From Psychromonas marina (GTDB lineage Bacteria; Pseudomonadota; Gammaproteobacteria; Enterobacterales; Psychromonadaceae), in assembly GCF_030161115.1 (NCBI RefSeq), contig NZ_BSPQ01000015.1, positions 101,459 through 165,458 on the forward strand: a stretch of 64,000 nt of DNA. Reading direction: 5' to 3'. The position numbers were made by a program, and so were the translations under genes. Shown piece after piece: positions 1 to 10,612 of this stretch. Positions within the stretch are counted from its first letter, which is position 1. Each line of letters starts with the position of its first letter. Under the pieces are notes generated by a model, which was given only the letters and a program-made list of their open reading frames with translations, ran no database searches and was not told the origin of the DNA.

Positions 1-885
1 TGCATCCCATGACGCATAAATATCTTCTGGAATCTCAAAACTATCATAATGCCAGCCGAGAGCTGAACGTGTTTTAATAATTTCATCAGCGCCCAGTGGC
101 GCGCCGTGACAGTCATGTGTACCTTGCTTATTAGGAGAGCCAAAACCAATGATGGTTTTACAGCAGATCATCGTTGGTTTCATCGTTTCAGCTTGAGCGC
201 TAATAATAGCTGCTTTTATCTGCTCTGGATTATGTCCATCAACTTCAATTACTTGCCACCCATAAGAGGCAAAACGAGCAGGGGTATCATCAGTAAACCA
301 GCCTTCAACTTCACCATCGATAGAGATGCCATTATTATCCCAAAAGGCGATCAGCTTACCTAAACCAAGCGTACCCGCTAATGAGCATGCCTCATGAGAA
401 ATCCCCTCCATTAAGCAACCATCCCCTAGGAATGCATAGGTAAAATGGTCAACAATTTGGTGATCTGGTTTATTAAACTGTGCTGCTAAGGCGTTTTCAG
501 CAATCGCCATACCAACAGCATTGGCGATGCCCTGACCAAGCGGTCCTGTTGTTGTTTCAATACCGGCGGTATAACCGTATTCAGGATGGCCAGGTGTTTT
601 TGAGTGTAGTTGACGAAAGGATTTAATATCTTCAATAGCAAGTGGGTAACCACTTAGGTGTAATAGTGAATAGATAAGCATTGAGCCATGACCATTTGAT
701 AAGATAAAACGGTCACGATCAGCCCACTCTGGATTATTAGGATTATGTTGTAGAAAATCACACCATAATACTTGTGCAATATCAGCCATCCCCATTGGTG
801 CGCCAGGGTGACCTGAGTTTGACTGTTGAATCGCGTCCATGCTCAAAGCACGAATGGCATTAGCTTGCTGTTGTCTAGTGGTCAT
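1..885 (-). CDS. tkt: Transketolase, N-terminal part (gene runs off the window)
   Basis: The reverse strand encodes about 295 residues starting [20 protein letters not shown] and continuing beyond base 1. Visible transketolase motifs are [12 protein letters not shown] near the start, the [16 protein letters not shown] loop, and the thiamine diphosphate/metal motif [13 protein letters not shown], followed by [10 protein letters not shown]. The enzyme moves two-carbon units between ketose and aldose phosphates in the non-oxidative pentose phosphate pathway, in the cytosol. The ATG at 885 is preceded by TTAGGAATTAAA, a good ribosome binding site. The gene lies downstream of the nucleoside catabolism genes but behind the cdd terminator, so it probably has its own promoter in 886-1020. 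The C-terminal domains are outside the window. Confidence 0.96.
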   Translation of the reverse strand, partial: MTTRQQQANAIRALSMDAIQQSNSGHPGAPMGMADIAQVLWCDFLQHNPNNPEWADRDRFILSNGHGSMLIYSLLHLSGYPLAIEDIKSFRQLHSKTPGHPEYGYTAGIETTTGPLGQGIANAVGMAIAENALAAQFNKPDHQIVDHFTYAFLGDGCLMEGISHEACSLAGTLGLGKLIAFWDNNGISIDGEVEGWFTDDTPARFASYGWQVIEVDGHNPEQIKAAIISAQAETMKPTMICCKTIIGFGSPNKQGTHDCHGAPLGADEIIKTRSALGWHYDSFEIPEDIYASWDA

Positions 886-1024
886 TTTAATTCCTAATAT
901 GAACGTTGATATAAGTAGTTTATTTATTGTGCAGTAATGAAGATGAGACATTGATCGAGGCTAGCGTTAATAAAATTAAGTTATTAGGGGCACTTACAAA
1001 ATGTGGTGTTATGAGGCAATAAGC

Positions 1025-1062
1025 AATAAAAAAGCCGTGCTTGATAAGATCAAACACGGCTT
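1025..1062 (-). terminator. Rho-independent terminator after cdd
   Basis: Read on the minus strand, the arms AAGCCGTG and CACGGCTT, extended by ATCAA/TTGAT around a short loop with one C/A mismatch, are followed by a run of T (TTTTTTATT). It begins about 30 bases after the cdd stop codon and separates the nucleoside cluster from transketolase. Confidence 0.85.
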
Positions 1063-1092
1063 AATGAATACAACGTAAAAATAAAATAAAAA

Positions 1093-1494
1093 CTAAAGTT
1101 CAGCACCTAAAAAACCAAAAGGAAGCAGTTCAGCAATAGTATGTTTATCCACCTTATCCTCTGATGCATAACAATAAATAACGGTATCATTTAAAGCTTG
1201 TTCTGCAATAACTTGTCTGCAAGGCCCGCAAGGGTAAGCTTGTACTAACTCTTTGGCTGCATTACGCGCTAAAATATGCACCTCTTGTAAGTCGCCAATT
1301 TTAGCACCTTCGGTGACAGCCGTTTGAATCGCATTTCGTTCTGCGCAATTAGTTGGCGAATAAGCAGCAGATTCAACATTAACACCTTTAAAACTACGTC
1401 CATCTTTTAAGACAACAATAGAGGCGACATTAAATCCCGAATAGGGAGCGCAAGAAGCATCAAGCAATGTTTGTAGCTGGTTAAAATAATTCAT
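1093..1494 (-). CDS. cdd: Cytidine deaminase, short tetrameric class
   Basis: A 133-residue protein that hydrolytically deaminates cytidine and deoxycytidine to uridine and deoxyuridine. The zinc site is complete: C50 and the proton shuttle E52 in NCAERNAIQ, then C89 and C92 in PCGPCRQV. The length fits the short homotetrameric class; the enzyme of Escherichia coli and many Vibrio species is the roughly 295-residue dimeric form, so this is a different branch. It is the last gene of the nucleoside salvage/catabolism cluster on this strand, followed by a clear terminator. About 290 bases separate it from deoD, so it may also have its own promoter. Confidence 0.95.
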   Translation of the reverse strand: MNYFNQLQTLLDASCAPYSGFNVASIVVLKDGRSFKGVNVESAAYSPTNCAERNAIQTAVTEGAKIGDLQEVHILARNAAKELVQAYPCGPCRQVIAEQALNDTVIYCYASEDKVDKHTIAELLPFGFLGAEL

Positions 1495-1756
1495 CTAAAA
1501 CCTCTTTTTATCTTTCTTTTTAGGGTTATTCATCATTGCGATTCCTAAGTTCACTAGCCGCTTTCTATCAGCTGGAATAATGTTCTTTATTGAATCGTTA
1601 ATTGTTTATACTTTATCTGTTAACAGTGCCAGGCGATGATAATGAGCAACGTACTTAACTGTCTTTTCCTGCAAATTAAATGCTTCAAAACTTTTTTTTG
1701 ACCAAAATAATGCGTGAACAGATTGCATCGCTGCAGACCGATGCAGATAATAATGC

Positions 1757-1775
1757 ACACCTCTTTCGAGGTGTT
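1757..1775 (-). terminator. Hairpin just after deoD, possible terminator
   Basis: On the minus strand ACACCTC and GAGGTGT flank a GAAA tetraloop, 12 bases past the deoD stop. The stem is 7 bp and stable, but only a weak T-rich stretch follows, so it may be a weak terminator or an mRNA-stabilising hairpin. The remaining sequence up to cdd (1495-1756) shows no gene. Confidence 0.5.
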
Positions 1776-1786
1776 GTTATAAAACG

Positions 1787-2497
1787 TTATTCAGCAATTG
1801 CTGCATCAAGTGCGATCACAAGCATCTCGTTAAAGCTGCTCTGACGCTCATCAGAACTGGTTTTTTCACCCGTACGAATATGGTCAGAAACAGTCAAAAT
1901 ACACAGTGCATTTTTACCCTCTTCTGCTGCCACACCATACAAACCTGCCGCTTCCATCTCCACACCTAAAATGTTGTATTTTTCAAGCGTGTCAAAGACT
2001 TCAGGCTCAGGTGTATAGAAGGTATCCGCAGAGAAAATATTACCAACACGTGCATTGATACCTAGTTTTCTAGATGCATTAACCGCTTTTTCTAATAACT
2101 CATAACTCGCAATCGCTGCAAAGTCGTGGTTTGAAAAACGGATACGATTAGCTTTTGAGTCGGTTGACGCGCCCATACCGATGATCACATCTCGTATTTT
2201 AATATCACGGTTTACTGCACCACAACTGCCTACACGTATGATATTTTGTACACCATATTCACGAAACAGCTCTGTTGCATAGATAGAGCAAGAAGGAATA
2301 CCCATACCGCTACCCATTACTGAAAGGCGCTTACCTTTGTAAGTACCAGTAAAACCGAGCATATTACGAACATTTGTCACTTCGACAGCATCGTCTAAAA
2401 AATTTTCTGCAATATATTTTGCGCGTAGTGGATCGCCAGGCATTAAAACAGTTTCTGCAAATGCGCCATCGACAGCATTAATATGAGGTGTAGCCAT
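1787..2497 (-). CDS. deoD: Purine nucleoside phosphorylase DeoD
   Basis: A 236-residue protein of the hexameric bacterial purine nucleoside phosphorylase class, which splits purine (deoxy)nucleosides with phosphate into base and (deoxy)ribose 1-phosphate. It begins MATPHINA, with H5 as in the E. coli enzyme, and has the phosphate-binding motifs [12 protein letters not shown] and MGSGMGIPS, the ribose-binding [11 protein letters not shown], and the catalytic aspartate D205 in SDHIRTGE. Length matches the family (about 239). It follows deoB at 93 bases in the same direction, so it very likely belongs to the same transcript, and its product is the substrate of DeoB. Confidence 0.97.
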   Translation of the reverse strand: MATPHINAVDGAFAETVLMPGDPLRAKYIAENFLDDAVEVTNVRNMLGFTGTYKGKRLSVMGSGMGIPSCSIYATELFREYGVQNIIRVGSCGAVNRDIKIRDVIIGMGASTDSKANRIRFSNHDFAAIASYELLEKAVNASRKLGINARVGNIFSADTFYTPEPEVFDTLEKYNILGVEMEAAGLYGVAAEEGKNALCILTVSDHIRTGEKTSSDERQSSFNEMLVIALDAAIAE

Positions 2498-2590
2498 AAT
2501 ATAATCTCCAATTTTTTAAAAGTTAACCACAAGGTGGTTTTTAGAATGAGTTAAATTAACGTAAGGAAACTCCCCTACGTTAATGAGTCT

Positions 2591-3838
2591 TTATTTGAAT
2601 ATGCTAGTGCCGTAATCAAGAGCTGGCAGACCATGAAAGTCTGCAATAGATTGTCCAATTCCTGCAAAGGTATCCAGTAAACCGACCGAGCCTGCGTTGA
2701 CTTTAGCTCCATAAAAAATGGCGGGAATATGCTCGCGAGTATGATCGGTGCCAGGCCATGTTGGGTCACAACCATGATCAGCGGTCAATACTAATAGATC
2801 ATCTTCACCTAGTAGTTCAAGCATCTCAGGCAGACGGGTATCAAAGTACTCTAACGCTGAGGCATAACCTGAAATATTACGTCGATGTCCAAAATCCGCA
2901 TCAAAATTCACAAAGTTTGTGAAGATGATGGTTTGGTCTTTGGCTTGTTTAAGTTCGTCTAAACTTGCATCAAATAGACCATCGACACCAAATGCTTTGG
3001 TGGCTTTAGTGATCCCTTGCTCTGCAAAAATATCAGCAATTTTACCAATGCTCACCACTTCACCACCACTTGCTTTCATCTTATCAAGCAGCGTTGCTGA
3101 AGGTGGAGTCACCGAGTAATCATGACGATTAACTGAACGCGTAAAATTAGCAGATTCAGTGCCCAGAAAAGGACGTGCGATAACACGACCAATGTTGTAC
3201 TCATTTACTAACTCTCTCGCTAATTCACATAATTCGTACAAACGCTCAAGTCCAAAACTCTCTTCATGGCAAGCAATCTGAAAAACACTATCTGCTGAGG
3301 TGTAAAAGATGGGTTTGCCGGTTTTAAGGTGCTCTTCACCTAACACCTCAAGGATCACTGTACCTGAGGAATGGCAGTTACCAAGGTATCCGGGCAGGCC
3401 TGCGCGTTCGACTAACTCATCAAGTAATGATTGCGGGAAGCTATTTTGTTTGTCAGAGAAATATCCCCAATCAAACAGGACAGGGACACCGGCAATTTCC
3501 CAATGACCACTTGATGTATCTTTACCTGTAGATAACTCTTTTGCATAACCGTAAGCCCCCGTGGGTAACACGGTTTGATCTAAACCTGCAGGGTATAAAC
3601 CCGAGCTTTCAAAACATGCCTGACCAAAACCTATTTTATTTAAATTAGGAATGTTAAGTGGGCCACTACGGCCATCTTCAGCTTGCCCTTCAAAACAGGC
3701 CTTCGCAATATGGCCTAAGGTATTTGAACCCGTATCATCAAAGACACTGCCATCAACATTGGTGCCTTTAAAAGTATGGGCATCTGCTGCACCACCAATG
3801 CCAAATGAATCCAATAATAAAATAACGGTACGTTTCAT
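2591..3838 (-). CDS. deoB: Phosphopentomutase DeoB
   Basis: A 415-residue member of the alkaline phosphatase superfamily that converts (deoxy)ribose 1-phosphate to the 5-phosphate. Visible are the metal-binding start [14 protein letters not shown] (D10), the [10 protein letters not shown] segment holding the phosphorylated Thr/Ser, and the metal ligands in TADHGCDPT and GTDHTREH. Its ATG overlaps the stop codon of deoC as TAATG, indicating translational coupling. In E. coli deoA sits between these two genes; here there is no room for it. The product feeds DeoC, encoded immediately upstream. Confidence 0.97.
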   Translation of the reverse strand: MKRTVILLLDSFGIGGAADAHTFKGTNVDGSVFDDTGSNTLGHIAKACFEGQAEDGRSGPLNIPNLNKIGFGQACFESSGLYPAGLDQTVLPTGAYGYAKELSTGKDTSSGHWEIAGVPVLFDWGYFSDKQNSFPQSLLDELVERAGLPGYLGNCHSSGTVILEVLGEEHLKTGKPIFYTSADSVFQIACHEESFGLERLYELCELARELVNEYNIGRVIARPFLGTESANFTRSVNRHDYSVTPPSATLLDKMKASGGEVVSIGKIADIFAEQGITKATKAFGVDGLFDASLDELKQAKDQTIIFTNFVNFDADFGHRRNISGYASALEYFDTRLPEMLELLGEDDLLVLTADHGCDPTWPGTDHTREHIPAIFYGAKVNAGSVGLLDTFAGIGQSIADFHGLPALDYGTSIFK

Positions 3839-4611
3839 TAATAAGCTCCTTGTTCAACGACTTGATCGCTCAATTTCAGTTCATTTAATAAACTAACCAG
3901 TAGACTGGACGCGCCAAAACGGAAGTGACCGGCATTCACCCAATCATCCCCCATAATCTCGCGTGCTAGCTGTAAGTATTGGCCAGCAGTTACGGCATCT
4001 TTTACGCCACCAGCGGCTTTAAAACCAACATTTCTGCCTGAATTTTTAATGGAGGTTAACATCACTTTAGTCGCTTCAAGTGTTGCGTTAACCGCGACTT
4101 TTCCTGTTGATGTTTTAATAAAATCAGCGCCTGCTGCGATGCAAATATCACTCGCTTGTTTAATCAACGCCTCGGTTTTTAATTCACCCGTTTCAATGAT
4201 GACCTTTAAACAAATATTAGTACCACAAATTGCACGACAACCTGCAACCATCAGCGCGCCCACTTCACTATTACCCGCGATTAATGCGCGGTATGGAAAC
4301 ACAACATCAACCTCATCCGCGCCATAAGCCACTGCGGCACGCGTTTCAGCAAAAGCAATATCAAGGTCGTCATTACCATGTGGGAAGTTAGTCACAGTGG
4401 CAATCTTAATGGTTGTACTATTTTGCAATGCTAATGTTTTACGCGCGATAGGAATAAAGCGTGGGTAGATACAAACCGCGGCGGTATCACCGGCTTTAGT
4501 TTTTGCGTCCTTGCATAACTGAATAACTTTATTATCCGTATCGTCATCATTTAATGTCGTTAAATCCATTAATGAAATAGCTTCTTGAGCTACATCTTGT
4601 AATGTATGCAT
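3838..4611 (-). CDS. deoC: Deoxyribose-phosphate aldolase DeoC
   Basis: A 257-residue class I aldolase that cleaves 2-deoxyribose 5-phosphate to acetaldehyde and glyceraldehyde 3-phosphate. The Schiff-base lysine is K166 in [10 protein letters not shown], the second active-site lysine is K198 in GFKAAGGV, and D102 lies in GADEVDVV; all three match the E. coli DeoC layout. The gene is 73 bases after nupC and overlaps the deoB start by one base. It is the first catabolic gene of this shortened deo cluster. Confidence 0.97.
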   Translation of the reverse strand: MHTLQDVAQEAISLMDLTTLNDDDTDNKVIQLCKDAKTKAGDTAAVCIYPRFIPIARKTLALQNSTTIKIATVTNFPHGNDDLDIAFAETRAAVAYGADEVDVVFPYRALIAGNSEVGALMVAGCRAICGTNICLKVIIETGELKTEALIKQASDICIAAGADFIKTSTGKVAVNATLEATKVMLTSIKNSGRNVGFKAAGGVKDAVTAGQYLQLAREIMGDDWVNAGHFRFGASSLLVSLLNELKLSDQVVEQGAY

Positions 4612-4649
4612 TGTTTCGATCCTATTCTTTTACACAAATTGTTCATTAA

Positions 4650-4675
4650 AGAGTCACGCCATAAGCAGTGACTCT
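4650..4675 (-). promoter_or_regulatory. Hairpin between nupC and deoC
   Basis: On the minus strand AGAGTCAC and GTGACTCT (8 bp, perfect) enclose a 10-base loop, followed by TTAATG. There is no strong T-run. It could be a weak terminator or a processing site that sets the ratio of transporter to enzyme mRNA. Confidence 0.5.
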
Positions 4676-4684
4676 CATTCAGTT

Positions 4685-5929
4685 TTAGGCAACGCTAATC
4701 GCGAAGAAAACACCTACTAATGCAGCACTCATAAAGTTAGAAAGTGTGCCAGCTAGTACTGCTTTAAGGCCCATACGTGCGATATCTGCACGACGAGAAG
4801 GAGCAAGCACACCTAGACCACCTAATAAAATAGCGAGTGAAGATAAGTTTGCAAAACCACATAGTGCTACGGTCACAATAACTTGTGAGTGTTCACTTAA
4901 TGAGTCTTTAATATTCATAAAGTCGATATAAGCAACAAACTCATTAACCACTAGTTTTTGACCTAATAAGCTACCAACTTGTGTTGCTTCAGACCATGGG
5001 ATACCGATTAGGAATGCAACCGGTGCAAACAGGTAACCAAGAATCTGTTGTAGCGATAAAGCTTCTAAACCAAATATGCCACCAAAGCTACCTAACAAAC
5101 TGTTAATTAACGCAATAAGTGCGATGAACGCAATCAACATGCCACCCACGTTAAGCGCTAAATGTAGACCTGAAATCGCGCCACTTGCCGCTGCATCGAT
5201 CACGTTAACGGGTTTGTCTTCTTCTTTTTCATCAACTAACTCGTTGTTCACTTGTTCTGTTTCAGGGTGTATTAGTTTTGCCATTAATAAACCACCAGGT
5301 GCCGCCATAAATGACGCGGCGATAAGGTAATCTAAGCTGACACCAAGCGAAGCGTAACCCACTAATACCGAACCAGCGACTGAAGCAAGACCACCACACA
5401 TAACAGCAAACAACTCAGATTGGCTCATATTTTTAATGTATGGCTTAACCACTAAAGGTGCTTCTGTTTGGCCAACAAATACATTAGCGGCTGCAGACAT
5501 AGACTCTGTACGACTTGTACCCAACATCTTTTGTAGTGCACCACCAATGATTTTGATAATAAACTGCATGATGCCAAGGTAATACAGTACCCCCATAAAA
5601 GCGGCAAAGAAGATAATGACAGGCAATACTCTAAAGGCGAAAATAAAACCACCGCCACCAAACACTTCAAACATTTTGTTTGATACTAAGCCACCAAATA
5701 CAAAGCTAATACCTGCATTAGCACTATCGATAATGACTTGCACACCTGCAGAAACAGACTGCAAAACGGTTGAGCCAAAAGGAGTTAAAATTACAAATGC
5801 AGCAATTGCAACTTGAATGGCAAAAGCGCCACCGACGGTTCTTAAGTTAATTTGTTTACGATTATTTGAAAAAATAACTGCGATTAATACCAAGGAAATA
5901 ATTCCCACTAGTCCCATTATGATATGCAT
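4685..5929 (-). CDS. nupC: Concentrative nucleoside transporter, NupC family
   Basis: A 414-residue inner-membrane protein with many hydrophobic segments, typical of the CNT family, which imports nucleosides with a cation gradient. The family signature runs through [13 protein letters not shown] and [14 protein letters not shown]; the later conserved block [10 protein letters not shown], with NEFVA contributing to the binding site, is also present. A charged insertion (about residues 220-240, rich in E, K and D) lies on a loop. It sits between tal and deoC in the same direction, so uptake and breakdown of nucleosides are probably expressed together. Confidence 0.95.
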   Translation of the reverse strand: MHIIMGLVGIISLVLIAVIFSNNRKQINLRTVGGAFAIQVAIAAFVILTPFGSTVLQSVSAGVQVIIDSANAGISFVFGGLVSNKMFEVFGGGGFIFAFRVLPVIIFFAAFMGVLYYLGIMQFIIKIIGGALQKMLGTSRTESMSAAANVFVGQTEAPLVVKPYIKNMSQSELFAVMCGGLASVAGSVLVGYASLGVSLDYLIAASFMAAPGGLLMAKLIHPETEQVNNELVDEKEEDKPVNVIDAAASGAISGLHLALNVGGMLIAFIALIALINSLLGSFGGIFGLEALSLQQILGYLFAPVAFLIGIPWSEATQVGSLLGQKLVVNEFVAYIDFMNIKDSLSEHSQVIVTVALCGFANLSSLAILLGGLGVLAPSRRADIARMGLKAVLAGTLSNFMSAALVGVFFAISVA

Positions 5930-5983
5930 TGTAACTCTCCATTTTAGTTAGTAATATTTTTCAATGTTGTGGTTCAATTTTTA

Positions 5984-6934
5984 TTAAAGACGACCTTTAA
6001 TCATCTCTTCTAAGGTATTTTGATCAATCGCGAAATTGCGGATCCCCTCAGCTAATTTTTCTACCGCCATTGCATCTTGGTTGTGCGCCCATAAAAATTG
6101 AGCCTCTGTTAATGCAGCAGGTCTTGGTTTATGTTCATTTGTATCGGTTAGGTGTGTGACGACCTCGCCTTCCGTTTCACTTAATTGTTGTAATAATTGT
6201 GGGCTAATGGTTAAGCGATCACAGCCGGCTAACTGTAATATTTCGCCTATGTTTCTGAAGCTTGCACCCATGATAACGGTTGGGTAATTATGAACTTTGT
6301 AGTAGTTGTAAATGGCAGTCACTGATTTAACACCCGGATCATTTTCAGGCGTAAAATCTTTACCTTCATTTTTTTTGTGCCAATCCATAATGCGACCAAC
6401 AAACGGAGAGATAAGATAAACACCCGCCTCAGCACAGGCTTGCGCTTGAGCAAAAGAAAATAACAGTGTTAAATTACAGTTAATCCCCTCTTTCTCTAAA
6501 ACTTCAGCCGCACGAATTCCCTGCCAAGTAGCCGCTAGCTTGATTAAGATACAATCATTGCTAATTCCTGCATCGTTATAGAGCTTTATTAATTTACGCG
6601 CCTTGATTAAACTTGCCTGTGTATCGTAGGAAAGTTTTGCATCAACTTCTGTAGAAATACGGCCCGGTATCACCTTTAAAATTTCCTTGCCGATATTCAC
6701 CGCTAACATGTCACAGCTATCATCAACCTGTTGCATTTGGTCGCTACTTTGCGTTTTTGCATAGCGGATTGCATCTTCAATCAATGGTTCATAAGCGCTA
6801 ATTTGTGCCGCTTTTAAAATCAGTGAGGGATTGGTTGTTGCATCTTGTGGCTGATACAATTTAATCGCTTCGATATCACCGGTGTCTGCGACAACTGTTG
6901 TTACTTTTCGTAATTGATCTAATTTAACTTGCAT
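5984..6934 (-). CDS. tal: Transaldolase
   Basis: A 316-residue protein matching the classical TalB subfamily. It moves a dihydroxyacetone unit between sugar phosphates in the pentose phosphate pathway. The Schiff-base lysine is K132 in [13 protein letters not shown]; the early [12 protein letters not shown] motif and [13 protein letters not shown] are also conserved. The ATG is preceded by AAAAAAAGGCG. The gene is 54 bases upstream of nupC with no obvious terminator between them, so it could lead the nucleoside operon. That association makes sense because DeoC and ribose phosphate products enter the same pathway. Confidence 0.97.
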   Translation of the reverse strand: MQVKLDQLRKVTTVVADTGDIEAIKLYQPQDATTNPSLILKAAQISAYEPLIEDAIRYAKTQSSDQMQQVDDSCDMLAVNIGKEILKVIPGRISTEVDAKLSYDTQASLIKARKLIKLYNDAGISNDCILIKLAATWQGIRAAEVLEKEGINCNLTLLFSFAQAQACAEAGVYLISPFVGRIMDWHKKNEGKDFTPENDPGVKSVTAIYNYYKVHNYPTVIMGASFRNIGEILQLAGCDRLTISPQLLQQLSETEGEVVTHLTDTNEHKPRPAALTEAQFLWAHNQDAMAVEKLAEGIRNFAIDQNTLEEMIKGRL

Positions 6935-7583
6935 TAATTTCGCCTTTTTTTATTTTTATTTATTGTTTACATGACATCAAACTTGCGTGTTTTATCAAAA
7001 AAACGACTGAAAGATTGCTGATAGATAACCCCTGCAAGTAATGCCATAAAAAGTTATTGCAGAACCAATGCCTAGCTTCTATTTCGATGCCACATGTAAA
7101 CGTTGCTTTTTAGATGCAGTGATTTTATGTAGATATTAGCGAGTTAATTGTGAGCTGAGTCGAGCGAGTTAAAGTAATTGTTTTTTTTCTCTACACACAT
7201 ACAAAATCTGTTGTTAATTATTTCTTAACACACTGAACCACCCAGATAAAAACAAATACAAATCAACAACATAAGTTTAAATTAAGATGAAAAAGGCAAT
7301 TTATTCACGCGTTGAAAAATAGCGTTAAAAAAGTTTACCTTCTTATTATGGCGAGATTCCCATCTATTTTTATTAATATAAAGTAAGGAGGAAAAATAAA
7401 TATTTCATATTTATTTCAATAACTAAACACAGTAAGCGTGTTGACGTTCAGTTCAAATTAATCCGTCAGAGCAATATCGATGACCAAGGTCTTAATTTTG
7501 ACTAAATAAAAAAAAACGAATTGAGTGTTGACCATTATTGATTACTATTCCCCAACATTAATTCACACAATAGCTGGCTTTGG
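6935..7583. other. Intergenic region between divergent genes
   Basis: About 650 AT-rich bases with no convincing gene. It must hold the promoter for the leftward tal-nupC-deo genes and one for the rightward gene at 7584. I looked for paired CRP (TGTGA-N6-TCACA) and CytR sites and found only weak half-sites such as TGTGA at about 7150, so I do not call them. Confidence 0.6.
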
Positions 7584-8957
7584 ATGATTAAATTTACAAA
7601 AGATTTTAATAGTTGCAAGACTGTCAGTTGTAAAAACTTTGGCATACCTAATAGTGAAACTTATATTCAAAAAAGTGAGCGTTTAGGTTACCTCTCTACT
7701 GAATGCACACTATGTGGTAGTAATCCGCCATGGATAAATAATCATTTAATTAAAGAAGTACTGGCTGAAAAACAGGAAGCGCAATTTGGGCAAAAAATAA
7801 TAGGCTGTCAAAAATGTCGCCCCTACTTTTTTATGCCGCTTGCACCTAAAGCAAAACGTCATGGATTTACTTCGGCGGGTACGCAACGTAAAAAATGTAA
7901 TCAATGCGCGTCAGTATTTACACTACCGGAATATAAAAATAGGGAGGCATTAAAAGCGGTATTAGTCTCTGTTTTATCTAAAGGTGAATTATCAAAAGAC
8001 ACATTAACATCATCAATTAAAGAGAGTGGTTTATCTTCGCGGCTATACTATTTTTACTTAAACAAACTCGCCCTAATTTTTTCTAATTTTAGTCGTTTAC
8101 AGGAACAACCCGTAATAACAAGAAAATACATGGGCATGCACAGTGAAGGACGGGTTATTTCACTAAACCACCAGCGTGGTTTATATAACCTTTTTACAGC
8201 GGAAGTTGAAAGTGGCTATATTTTATTACAAACCAATAACTTAACTCACCAAGAGATAGGTAAAGATTTCATTTACAATGAAACAGAAAGCACGGTAGCA
8301 ACCAATATCGCCTCTAATGATTTAGAAGCTATTTTACTTGCGCGTTATCATAGCAACTTAAAACGCAACCATTTTGAACAACTTATTATGGGAAAACTAA
8401 AACCTATCGCAAACTGCACCGCGATCTATCCAGATAAAGTGGCTTATTTACACTTCCAATTATTAACATATTTTACCAATAATATTGAACAATATGATCA
8501 CTATATTGAGCATGAAAGTACATTAAGATCCGCGGCACTGATATCTTCGCTTGCTGATATCAACAATAAAAAAGCCGATATCTATTTCTTATTACCCTTT
8601 GAAAACAGTAACGAGAGCTTAACTGGTAAGCGCTTTGGGTGGTGGAATGATATCTGGTTTAGTCAGGAAAAAGGCGCAATCTGCCCCATAACAAGCAAAA
8701 GCAATGAGATGCCTAATTTGAACACTATAAAATGTGACGCGATTGAGGATTTCTATCGCTTTCTAAATAAGCAGTTGAATAAAAACAGTAATAGCATGCA
8801 AGTGCTTGATAATTTATCTGAAATATATCGTGTCATCTATAATTATTGTGAGCCACAAAAGGAAAAAACAAGCGCAATGTTATTGGGAATTAGCGATAGG
8901 ATTTATCAGCCAGAACAGTTATTAGATGAAGCATTAGAACGTTTACAGGCAGATTAA
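7584..8957 (+). CDS. Uncharacterised protein with four N-terminal Cys pairs (zinc-knuckle type)
   Basis: A 457-residue soluble protein whose function I do not recognise. The first 110 residues hold four cysteine pairs: C11/C16, C41/C44 (CTLCGSNPPW), C75/C78 (CQKCRPYFF) and C105/C108 (CNQCASVFT). The last resembles the zinc ribbon in transposase-type DNA-binding proteins. The rest (about 110-457) has no visible membrane segment or catalytic motif. A similar layout occurs in proteins simply annotated as cytoplasmic proteins in enterics and vibrios (from memory, unverified). The gene stands alone, divergent from tal. A DNA-binding role is plausible from the ribbons only. Confidence 0.75.
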   Translation: MIKFTKDFNSCKTVSCKNFGIPNSETYIQKSERLGYLSTECTLCGSNPPWINNHLIKEVLAEKQEAQFGQKIIGCQKCRPYFFMPLAPKAKRHGFTSAGTQRKKCNQCASVFTLPEYKNREALKAVLVSVLSKGELSKDTLTSSIKESGLSSRLYYFYLNKLALIFSNFSRLQEQPVITRKYMGMHSEGRVISLNHQRGLYNLFTAEVESGYILLQTNNLTHQEIGKDFIYNETESTVATNIASNDLEAILLARYHSNLKRNHFEQLIMGKLKPIANCTAIYPDKVAYLHFQLLTYFTNNIEQYDHYIEHESTLRSAALISSLADINNKKADIYFLLPFENSNESLTGKRFGWWNDIWFSQEKGAICPITSKSNEMPNLNTIKCDAIEDFYRFLNKQLNKNSNSMQVLDNLSEIYRVIYNYCEPQKEKTSAMLLGISDRIYQPEQLLDEALERLQAD

Positions 8958-9224
8958 CGATTAGCTTGCGCTATGAATCAAATAACAAGCAATGCCCCCT
9001 ACTACAGTTACTAATGCCCCAAAACATAAAGAAAAGGAGAGTTTACTTTTTTGGACTGCCTGTAGCTATCGAAGCTCCACCTATAACCAACTTATCGGTT
9101 TAGGAGGAGTAATCCACTCTGTTTCATATTCCGACCGATATAAATGGATAGTTAGGAACAATTTTATACAATCAAATTGATTGCCCTTAACCCACTTTAC
9201 TGTGCAAAGAATGAAAAGGATAAA

Positions 9225-9728
9225 CTACTCGATTGAGGGGCTAGAGAGGGTTTTTATCGCTTTCATGTTTTTTTTCAACCAAGGTGTGATGACAATCAAT
9301 AACGATGTCAGCAATGTCATTGCATAACCCAGCAACGCCCCCAGTATTAATGCAGGTACTAACATTTTCACCTCTCCCCCCAACGCAAATGTCGTGCAGC
9401 AACCGATAAAAGCCCCTGGAATAAAAGATAACTTATGATAACTGGCCTGCAGGCACATTAGCGATGTCGCGATACCGGTAAAGAGGTAACCCATCAGTTG
9501 CGTATCAAAATAGCTACTTGCGCTGATCACTAACCATGCCCAAAAAACACCAGAAAGGTTAGTGCACCAACTAACCACAACCCCACTTAAGCCTTTTTTA
9601 GGTTGTGCAAAGTAACTACTACAACCTAAGAACCCGACCCAAGTCACCAGGTGAAATATATCTGCAATACCGCACCAGAGTGCAGCAAGTAGCCCAGCAG
9701 ATAATGCAATTTGCCAACGATTGTCCAT
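9225..9728 (-). CDS. YcdZ-like DUF1097 inner-membrane protein
   Basis: A 167-residue very hydrophobic protein with about four to five membrane segments. It resembles E. coli YcdZ (DUF1097) along its length: WVGFLGCSSYFAQPKKGL near the start, SGVFWAWLVI, and SFIPGAFIGCCTTFA in the second half. The function of the family is not established. The ATG at 9728 follows AAGAAGGGTATAT. It is monocistronic on this strand and convergent with the gene at 7584. The 265 bases between the two (8958-9224) hold no convincing gene. Confidence 0.8.
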   Translation of the reverse strand: MDNRWQIALSAGLLAALWCGIADIFHLVTWVGFLGCSSYFAQPKKGLSGVVVSWCTNLSGVFWAWLVISASSYFDTQLMGYLFTGIATSLMCLQASYHKLSFIPGAFIGCCTTFALGGEVKMLVPALILGALLGYAMTLLTSLLIVITPWLKKNMKAIKTLSSPSIE

Positions 9729-9964
9729 ATATACCCTTCTTACGATAAACTAATTTATTGCGCAGTCTATTTATTACGCAGCCGATTAGATGAGATCTAG
9801 ATCCCTACAATGCGCTTTCTTTTCCCTCCCTTGTTGATGATTACAATATGTGTTGTTTGCTACCATTGCCTGTTTCTAAAAATTGTAACGAGCAAGAATG
9901 CTCTCTTTATTAACTTTTGGGGAATTTAATTAAAGATATTGCTTTGGAATTTATAACTAGGAAT

Positions 9965-10000
9965 TGGTGTGATAGCTGGATTTGAACCAATAAGCTTGCC
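9965..10000 (-). pseudogene. Decayed tRNA-fMet copy 1 (3' portion)
   Basis: The plus strand reads TGG-TGTGATAGCTGGATTTG and then AACCAA, matching the CCA end, acceptor and T-arm of the intact gene at 10460 with several changes. The match fades before the anticodon. It could not fold as a complete tRNA. Confidence 0.6.
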
Positions 10001-10195
10001 AGTGTTTTTAGATAGTTGAGAACGATAAACTACTTTCAACAAAACAAGATATTTGTAAGTATAGGATCAGTGCAAAATGAAAGTATGGATAAAAGTTAGG
10101 TATGTAGTTTTTGAGTATTTTGTAAATTTGTAGATAAATTATAACGGAATCAAATATTGGGGATTATTAGAGGTTTTAATATCTTTATAAGGAAT

Positions 10196-10233
10196 TGGTT
10201 GTGAGAACTGGATTTTTACCAACAACCTTTGCC
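10196..10233 (-). pseudogene. Decayed tRNA-fMet copy 2 (3' portion)
   Basis: TGGTTGTGAGAACTGGATTT followed by TTACCAACAACCTTTGCC parallels the intact tRNA 3' half, with a damaged T-loop. Same context as copy 1. Confidence 0.6.
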
Positions 10234-10459
10234 AGTTTTTTTAGATAGTTTAGCCCGATGAACTACTTTCAACAAAACAAGATGTTTGTAAATAAGTACA
10301 GGATCAGAGCAAAGTAAAAATATGGATAAAAGTTAGGTATATTGTTTTGGAGTGTAACTTAAAAAAGTAGAGATAATTGGAATTATGTTTGTAGTATTTT
10401 TGAAGTTTTTAGATAAATTGTAACGAATGGAATTTACTGATAGGTTTTTCTGTAGAAAT

Positions 10460-10536
<77 letters not shown>

Positions 10537-10612
10537 TCCGTAATTGTGTTTCTTTTCTAAATCTTGTTCTAAATACTGTGCAATTAACGATTCTTTTAAA
10601 TAATAAAAGAAT

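Larger units (their letters stand above)
9965..10459 (-). repeat. Two degenerate tandem units, each starting with a decayed tRNA-fMet 3' end
   Basis: Units begin at 9965 and 10196 (about 231 and 264 bases). Each opens with a version of the tRNA 3' half (GGATTTGAACCAA or GGATTTTTACCAA on the plus strand). Both continue with the same sequence: TTTAGATAGTT, then CTACTTTCAACAAAACAAGA, GGATCAG and ATGGATAAAAGTTAGGTAT. Each ends with TAGATAAATT(G/A)TAACG shortly before the next tRNA-like start. They look like old duplications of a tRNA gene plus its downstream spacer. Confidence 0.7.

Noticed and set aside
106..363. 85-residue plus-strand ORF
   Set aside because: It is antisense to the transketolase frame, whose motifs are clear.
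6935..7583. CytR/CRP operator sites upstream of tal
   Set aside because: Only half-site matches; no full palindrome could be supported by eye.
8992..9180. 62-residue ORF after the zinc-knuckle gene
   Set aside because: No ribosome site, odd composition, no family; it lies in a convergent intergenic region.
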